Source: Bacteroidota bacterium (GTDB lineage Bacteria > Bacteroidota > Rhodothermia > Rhodothermales > UBA10348). From it: a stretch of DNA of 9,675 nt. The notes below the pieces were generated by a model that had not been told where the DNA came from, ran no database searches, and was given only the letters and a program-made list of their open reading frames with translations. Below, piece by piece: positions 5,829-9,675 of the stretch (positions are counted from its first letter, which is position 1; each line of letters begins with the position of its first letter). The translations under genes and the position numbers were made by a program. The DNA lies in the NCBI GenBank assembly GCA_027620595.1, contig JAQCDI010000070.1, positions 1-9,675 on the forward strand, written 5' to 3'.

Positions 5829-6842
5829 ATGAACATGCATTACGACGCCGATCTCGGCATCATCCAGAACCGACGCGTTGCCGTCATCGGATTCGGTAGC
5901 CAGGGCCATGCCCATGCCCTCAACCTCCACGAAAGCGGAGTCGACGTGGTGGTCGGCCTCCGGGAGGGTTCGCCATCGAAAGCGGAAGTGGAGTCGCACG
6001 GCGTGCCGGTAAAGACGGTCTCCGAAGCGGCTGCGTGGGCCGACGTGGTCATGATCCTGATCCCCGACCAACACCAGAAGCGGGTCTACGAAGCCGAAAT
6101 CCAGACCCACATGACCCCGGGCAAGGCCCTGGGTTTCGGGCACGGGTTCAACGTGCACTACGGGCAGATTGCGCCCCCTCAAGGCGTGGATGTGTTCATG
6201 GTGGCCCCCAAATCCCCCGGCCACCTCGTACGGCGGACCTATCAGGAAGGACGTGGCGTGCCGTGTCTGGTGGCCGTGGCCCAGGACGCCACGGGCGGCG
6301 CCATGGCGCTGGCCCTGAGCTGGGCCAAGGGCATCGGCGGCACACGGGCCGGCGTGATCGAAACCAACTTCAAGGACGAGACCGAAACCGACCTGTTCGG
6401 TGAGCAGGCCGTTCTCTGCGGTGGCAGCGAAGCCCTGATCAAAGCCGGCTTCGAGACGCTCGTCGAAGCGGGGTATTCCCCCGAGCTGGCCTATTTCGAA
6501 TGCCTGCACGAACTGAAGCTGATCGTCGACCTGTATTACGAAGGCGGACTGGAGCGGATGAACCACTCGGTCTCCGACACGGCCGAGTACGGTGGGTACT
6601 CGCGCGGTTCGCGGGTTATTACCGATGCCGTGAAGGCCGAAATGAAGACCATCCTCTCGGAAGTCCAGAGCGGTCAGTTTGCCCGCGAGTGGATTGCCGA
6701 ATGCGAGGCCGGTTGGCCCAACATGTCCAAACTGCGCCATGCCTCGCTGAACCATCCCATGGAGCGGGTCGGCAAGAAGTTGCGCGGCATGATGTCCTGG
6801 TTGCGCAAGCAGCAGCCGGAACCGACTCCCTCGGAAGCCTGA
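5829..6842 (+). CDS. ilvC: Ketol-acid reductoisomerase (class I, NADPH-type)
   Basis: This 337-residue enzyme rearranges and reduces 2-acetolactate and 2-aceto-2-hydroxybutyrate to the dihydroxyacids used by IlvD. The Rossmann domain (about 1-180) has GFGSQGHAHALNL (21-33). GLREGSPS (43-50) with Arg45, Ser48 and Ser50 is the pattern associated with NADPH use. GHGF (104-107) carries the conserved His105. The all-alpha domain contains FKDETETDLFGEQ (181-193) with Asp188 and Glu192, and ECLHE (224-228) with Glu224 and Glu228, the two-Mg site. Ser249 in NHSVSD is the usual substrate-binding serine. Length is typical of class I. ATG 5829 is preferred over an in-frame TTG at 5814, which would fall in the repeat spacer and add five residues; ATG at 5835 is a lesser alternative. 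ACCCATG context, no Shine-Dalgarno. leuB follows after 77 nt. Confidence 0.96.
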   Translation: MNMHYDADLGIIQNRRVAVIGFGSQGHAHALNLHESGVDVVVGLREGSPSKAEVESHGVPVKTVSEAAAWADVVMILIPDQHQKRVYEAEIQTHMTPGKALGFGHGFNVHYGQIAPPQGVDVFMVAPKSPGHLVRRTYQEGRGVPCLVAVAQDATGGAMALALSWAKGIGGTRAGVIETNFKDETETDLFGEQAVLCGGSEALIKAGFETLVEAGYSPELAYFECLHELKLIVDLYYEGGLERMNHSVSDTAEYGGYSRGSRVITDAVKAEMKTILSEVQSGQFAREWIAECEAGWPNMSKLRHASLNHPMERVGKKLRGMMSWLRKQQPEPTPSEA

Positions 6843-6919
6843 ATCAATCGTCCCTGACGGCCGTTTTCATCGTCTGATCGCTGTTTTTCTTCCACCCGCA
6901 CCCTTTTCCGGATCCGCTC
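6843..6919 (+). other. ilvC-leuB spacer
   Basis: This is a 77-nt pyrimidine-rich gap at the junction between the ilv and leu parts of the operon. It contains a perfect 8-nt palindrome, ACGGCCGT, and T-runs (around 6862-6866 and 6883-6888). No stem followed by a U-tract, promoter pair or small ORF is convincing, so the transcript probably reads through. Confidence 0.5.
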
Positions 6920-8002
6920 GTGTCCCAAACGCTCCAGATTGCCCTGTTGCCCGGTGATGGCATCGGCCCGGAAGTCACGGCGGCGGCGCGTCGGGTCATG
7001 GACCGGGTGGCCGCGCGGGTGGACCTGACCCTTGCATGGGAGGAGTACCCCTTCGGTGGGGCGGCCATCGACGCCACGGGACAACCCTTTCCGGAGTCCA
7101 CCCGCGCGGCCTGCCAGAGTGCCGATGCGGTGTTCCTGGGCGCCATCGGCGGGCCGCAATGGGACAATCTGGACCCGGCGCGCCGCCCGGAAACCGGACT
7201 GTTGGCGCTGCGCAAGGCACTGGGCGCTTTCGCCAATCTCCGCCCTGTCCAGGTACCCGAGTCGCTGGCCCATCTGTCCGTCCTGCCGCCCTCGCGCGTC
7301 AGCGGAACGGACCTGGTCGTGGTGCGGGAGCTCACCGGTGGCATCTACTTCGGCCTGCCCCGGCAGCACACGCCGGAGGAGGCCTTTGACACGATGCGCT
7401 ACTACGCCTGGGAGATCGATCGCATCGCCCGCGTGGCGTTCGAGACGGCGCGGATGCGGCGCGGCCGGGTGGTTTCGGTGGACAAGGCCAATGTCCTGGC
7501 GTCTTCACGCCTCTGGCGGGAGCGCGTCATCGAGCGGCATACCGAAGCCTTCTCCGATGTCGAACTGAGTCACATGTACGTGGACAATGCTGCCATGCAG
7601 ATCGTGCGGGATCCGCGCTCATTCGATGTGATCCTGACCGCCAACCTGTTCGGGGACATCCTCTCCGACCTGTCCTCCACACTGGCCGGGTCCCTCGGGG
7701 TGCTGCCATCGGCCTCGCTCGGAGGCACGACGCCCCTTTTTGAACCCGTTCATGGAAGCGCTCCCGAACTGACAGGTCGCAATGTGGCCAATCCGGTGGC
7801 GGCCATCCTCAGTGGGGCCATGCTCCTTGATTCGGCCAACCAACCGGTGGCTGCACGGATCATCCGAACCTGTGTCGATGCCACCCTGGCCAGCGGTTGC
7901 ATGACCGTGGATCTCGATCCCCAGGGCGTACCCACCGACATCTTCACCGAGGCCGTCTGTCGCGAAGTCGACCACATTCCCGATTCCACGTTCACCGATT
8001 GA
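6920..8002 (+). CDS. leuB: 3-Isopropylmalate dehydrogenase
   Basis: This 360-residue member of the isocitrate/isopropylmalate dehydrogenase family oxidises and decarboxylates 3-isopropylmalate with NAD to 2-oxoisocaproate, the leucine precursor. Visible are ALLPGDGIGPEV (8-19), the nucleotide-side loop GAIGGPQWDN (74-83), LLALRKALGAFANLRP (94-109) with substrate arginines Arg98 and Arg108, Arg136 and Tyr143 in RELTGGIYFG, catalytic Lys189 in VDKANV, Asp222 in YVDN, and Asp246/Asp250 in NLFGDILSD for Mg. FEPVHGSAPE (274-283) belongs to the cofactor loop. A leucine in LLALRK, as in LeuB rather than isocitrate dehydrogenases, supports the assignment. The GTG start gives the expected N-terminus directly before the first beta strand; no Shine-Dalgarno is seen. 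It precedes leuA by 14 nt, whereas leuB often lies after leuA/leuCD in other bacteria. Confidence 0.95.
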   Translation: MSQTLQIALLPGDGIGPEVTAAARRVMDRVAARVDLTLAWEEYPFGGAAIDATGQPFPESTRAACQSADAVFLGAIGGPQWDNLDPARRPETGLLALRKALGAFANLRPVQVPESLAHLSVLPPSRVSGTDLVVVRELTGGIYFGLPRQHTPEEAFDTMRYYAWEIDRIARVAFETARMRRGRVVSVDKANVLASSRLWRERVIERHTEAFSDVELSHMYVDNAAMQIVRDPRSFDVILTANLFGDILSDLSSTLAGSLGVLPSASLGGTTPLFEPVHGSAPELTGRNVANPVAAILSGAMLLDSANQPVAARIIRTCVDATLASGCMTVDLDPQGVPTDIFTEAVCREVDHIPDSTFTD

Positions 8003-8016
8003 ATCCAAGCCTGCCC

Positions 8017-9633
8017 ATGTCTGCCGATCGCGTCATCATTTTCGACACCACGCTCCGAGACGGGGAGCAGGCTCCCGGCGCCGCCATGACGGTGTCCGAA
8101 AAAGTCCAATTGGCCCGTCATCTGGCCCGCCTCGGCGTGGACGTCATAGAAGCCGGTTTTCCCGTGTCCTCGCCGGGCCAGTTCGATGCCGTACGCCGGA
8201 TCGTGCAGGAAGTGGAAGGGCCTGTGATCTGCGCCCTGGCACGTGCCAAGAAGGAGGACATCGAGGCGGCGGGCAAGGCCCTGGTCGGAGGAAAGAAGAC
8301 CCGGATCCACACCTTCATAGCCACGAGCGACATCCATCTCGAGAGCAAGTTTGCCGACGCCCGCTACGGCTCGACGATCGAGGAAAAAAGGGAAACCGTA
8401 CTCCGGATGGCCGTCGATGCGGTCCACCAGGCCCGGATCTACACAAAGGACGTGGAATTCAGCGCCGAGGATGCCGGGCGTACAGCCATACCCTATCTCT
8501 GCCGGGTTGTGGCCGCCGTGATCGAAGCCGGTGCCACGACCATCAACATCCCGGACACGACCGGCTACTGCATCTCGGATGAGTATGGCGCCCTGATCAG
8601 CCAGGTCATGGACGGCGTCGGTCGTCCCGAAGGCGTCGTGTTCTCGACCCATTGCCACGACGATCTGGGACTGGCCGTGGCCAACTCCCTGTCGGGTGTG
8701 CAGGCAGGAGCCCGTCAGGTGGAGTGCACGATCAACGGCATCGGGGAGCGCGCAGGGAATGCGGCGCTCGAAGAAATCGTCATGGCCCTGAATGTCCGCC
8801 GGGATCACATGAACCTCGAGACCGGCATCCAGCCCGCGCAGCTCATGGCCACTTCGCGGCTCGTTTCCACTTTCACCGGCTTTCCGGTCCAACCCAACAA
8901 GGCCATCGTAGGCGCCAACGCGTTTGCCCACGAGGCAGGCATCCACCAGGACGGCGTTCTGAAGAACCGGGCCACTTACGAAATCATGCGGGCGGAGGAT
9001 GTCGGCCAGGAGGCGGAATCCATTCGCCTCGGCAGGCATTCAGGACGGCACGGCCTTTTTTCCCGGCTCGAACGGCTGGGGATTCCTGTTGCACCCGAAG
9101 AAAAGGCAGCCATCTACGAACAGTTCGTGGCGCTGGCCGACCGCAAGAAAGAAATCCACGATTCCGATCTTTTCACCCTGTTCCACTACGAACAAACCGA
9201 AATGAACACTCCCTTGTACAAACTGGAACACTTCCACGTCACCGTGGGCTCCGGCATGGAGCCGGAAGCCACGGTACGGGTCCGTGATCTGCACAACGAC
9301 ACCGTGATGGAAGAAAAAGCCTCCGGTGACGGCCCGATCGATGCCCTCTACCGGGCCATCGACCACGCGGTCAATGAAGGCCACGACCTGGTCAACTACT
9401 CCATCCGCTCGGTCTCCGAAGGCGCAGATGCCTACGGCGAGGTAAACGTGCTGATCGGACTGGGCGGTCCGCTCTTTGCCGGCAAGGCCTCGAGCACCGA
9501 CGTCATCGAAGCCTCGGCCCAGGCCTACATGAATGCGCTCAACAGTCTGGCCGCATTCCGCCTCGACAAGGAATCCATCGATTTCGTCGGCAGCGGAATC
9601 ATGCAGGCCTTCGACAGTCCGAAAGACCAGTAA
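8017..9633 (+). CDS. leuA: 2-Isopropylmalate synthase
   Basis: This 538-residue protein condenses 2-oxoisovalerate with acetyl-CoA to 2-isopropylmalate, the committing step to leucine. The HMGL-like TIM barrel begins FDTTLRDGEQAPG (9-21) with Arg14 and Asp15. HCHDDLG (212-218) gives metal ligands His212 and His214. NGIGERAGNA (240-249) and HEAGIHQDG (305-313) follow. The C-terminal LeuA allosteric domain (about 400-525), ending in TDVIEASAQAYMNALN (494-509), is the usual site of leucine feedback inhibition, so this is a full-length regulated form rather than a truncated homocitrate synthase. ATG 8017 is chosen over an in-frame ATG at 7897 because the extra 40 residues overlap leuB, are Arg/His-rich and lack family similarity; the chosen start gives the normal N-terminus 14 nt after leuB. 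Citramalate synthase is a remote alternative; context argues for LeuA. Confidence 0.95.
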   Translation: MSADRVIIFDTTLRDGEQAPGAAMTVSEKVQLARHLARLGVDVIEAGFPVSSPGQFDAVRRIVQEVEGPVICALARAKKEDIEAAGKALVGGKKTRIHTFIATSDIHLESKFADARYGSTIEEKRETVLRMAVDAVHQARIYTKDVEFSAEDAGRTAIPYLCRVVAAVIEAGATTINIPDTTGYCISDEYGALISQVMDGVGRPEGVVFSTHCHDDLGLAVANSLSGVQAGARQVECTINGIGERAGNAALEEIVMALNVRRDHMNLETGIQPAQLMATSRLVSTFTGFPVQPNKAIVGANAFAHEAGIHQDGVLKNRATYEIMRAEDVGQEAESIRLGRHSGRHGLFSRLERLGIPVAPEEKAAIYEQFVALADRKKEIHDSDLFTLFHYEQTEMNTPLYKLEHFHVTVGSGMEPEATVRVRDLHNDTVMEEKASGDGPIDALYRAIDHAVNEGHDLVNYSIRSVSEGADAYGEVNVLIGLGGPLFAGKASSTDVIEASAQAYMNALNSLAAFRLDKESIDFVGSGIMQAFDSPKDQ

Positions 9634-9652
9634 TTCCGAACGGGCGAACCCC

Positions 9653-9675
9653 ATGGGACAGACCATCACACAGAA
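9653..9675 (+). CDS. leuC: Start of probable 3-isopropylmalate dehydratase large subunit
   Basis: ATG at 9653, 19 nt after the leuA stop, opens a frame reading MGQTITQ up to the window edge. MG-[KQ]-T-[IL] is a common LeuC N-terminus, and leuC is the expected partner after leuA in an operon that still lacks leuC and leuD. Only seven residues are visible, so the call rests mainly on context. The start context is CCCCATG, as for the neighbouring genes. Confidence 0.6.

Noticed and set aside
6843..6919. Terminator or internal promoter between ilvC and leuB
   Set aside because: The ACGGCCGT palindrome has no loop to form a terminator stem, and no paired promoter boxes are convincing.
7897..8016. 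Upstream ATG extending leuA by 40 residues
   Set aside because: The extension overlaps leuB and is Arg/His-rich; ATG 8017 gives the normal family N-terminus.
7750..9039. A 429-codon minus-strand open frame opposite leuB and leuA
   Set aside because: It spans the junction of two real genes on the other strand and has low-complexity composition typical of a shadow frame.

Overview
This window is high-GC bacterial DNA carrying most of one branched-chain amino acid supra-operon on the + strand. Upstream, facing away from it, is the 5' part of a kynureninase gene. Only ilvN has a Shine-Dalgarno-like sequence at the usual distance; the other starts sit in a C-rich context (such as CCCATG). That start pattern, together with the gene set, suggests a Bacteroidota/Rhodothermota-type bacterium. 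This placement is an inference, since no rRNA or marker gene is present.

Layout: 1-1086 (-) is kynU, cut off by the window edge. 1087-1356 is the divergent non-coding region, with at most a weak promoter candidate. 1357-1518 (+) is a 53-codon ORF whose C-terminal half is almost pure Ile/Leu/Val, read here as an ilv leader peptide. 1446-1581 holds four RNA arms that can pair in mutually exclusive ways. Then follow ilvD (1598-3346), ilvB (3354-5123), ilvN (5120-5740), a spacer of degenerate 11-12-nt repeats, ilvC (5829-6842), leuB (6920-8002), leuA (8017-9633) and the first 23 nt of probable leuC (9653 to the edge).

The genes form one pathway. IlvB/IlvN make acetohydroxyacids, IlvC isomerises and reduces them, and IlvD dehydrates them to the 2-oxoacids that give valine and isoleucine. 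LeuA, LeuC(D) and LeuB take 2-oxoisovalerate on to the leucine precursor. All spacers are under 90 nt and ilvB/ilvN overlap by 4 nt, so a single polycistronic message is likely.

The most interesting element is the leader. The Ile/Leu/Val codon run overlaps arm 1 (GGTTGACC). Arm 2 (GGTCAACC) lies just after the leader stop codon. Arm 3 repeats arm 1, and arm 4 pairs with arm 3 in a hairpin 16 nt before the ilvD start. This is the layout of a classical ribosome-mediated attenuator, but the final hairpin has no U-tract, so it may act on ilvD translation instead. The enzymes themselves look intact and ordinary.
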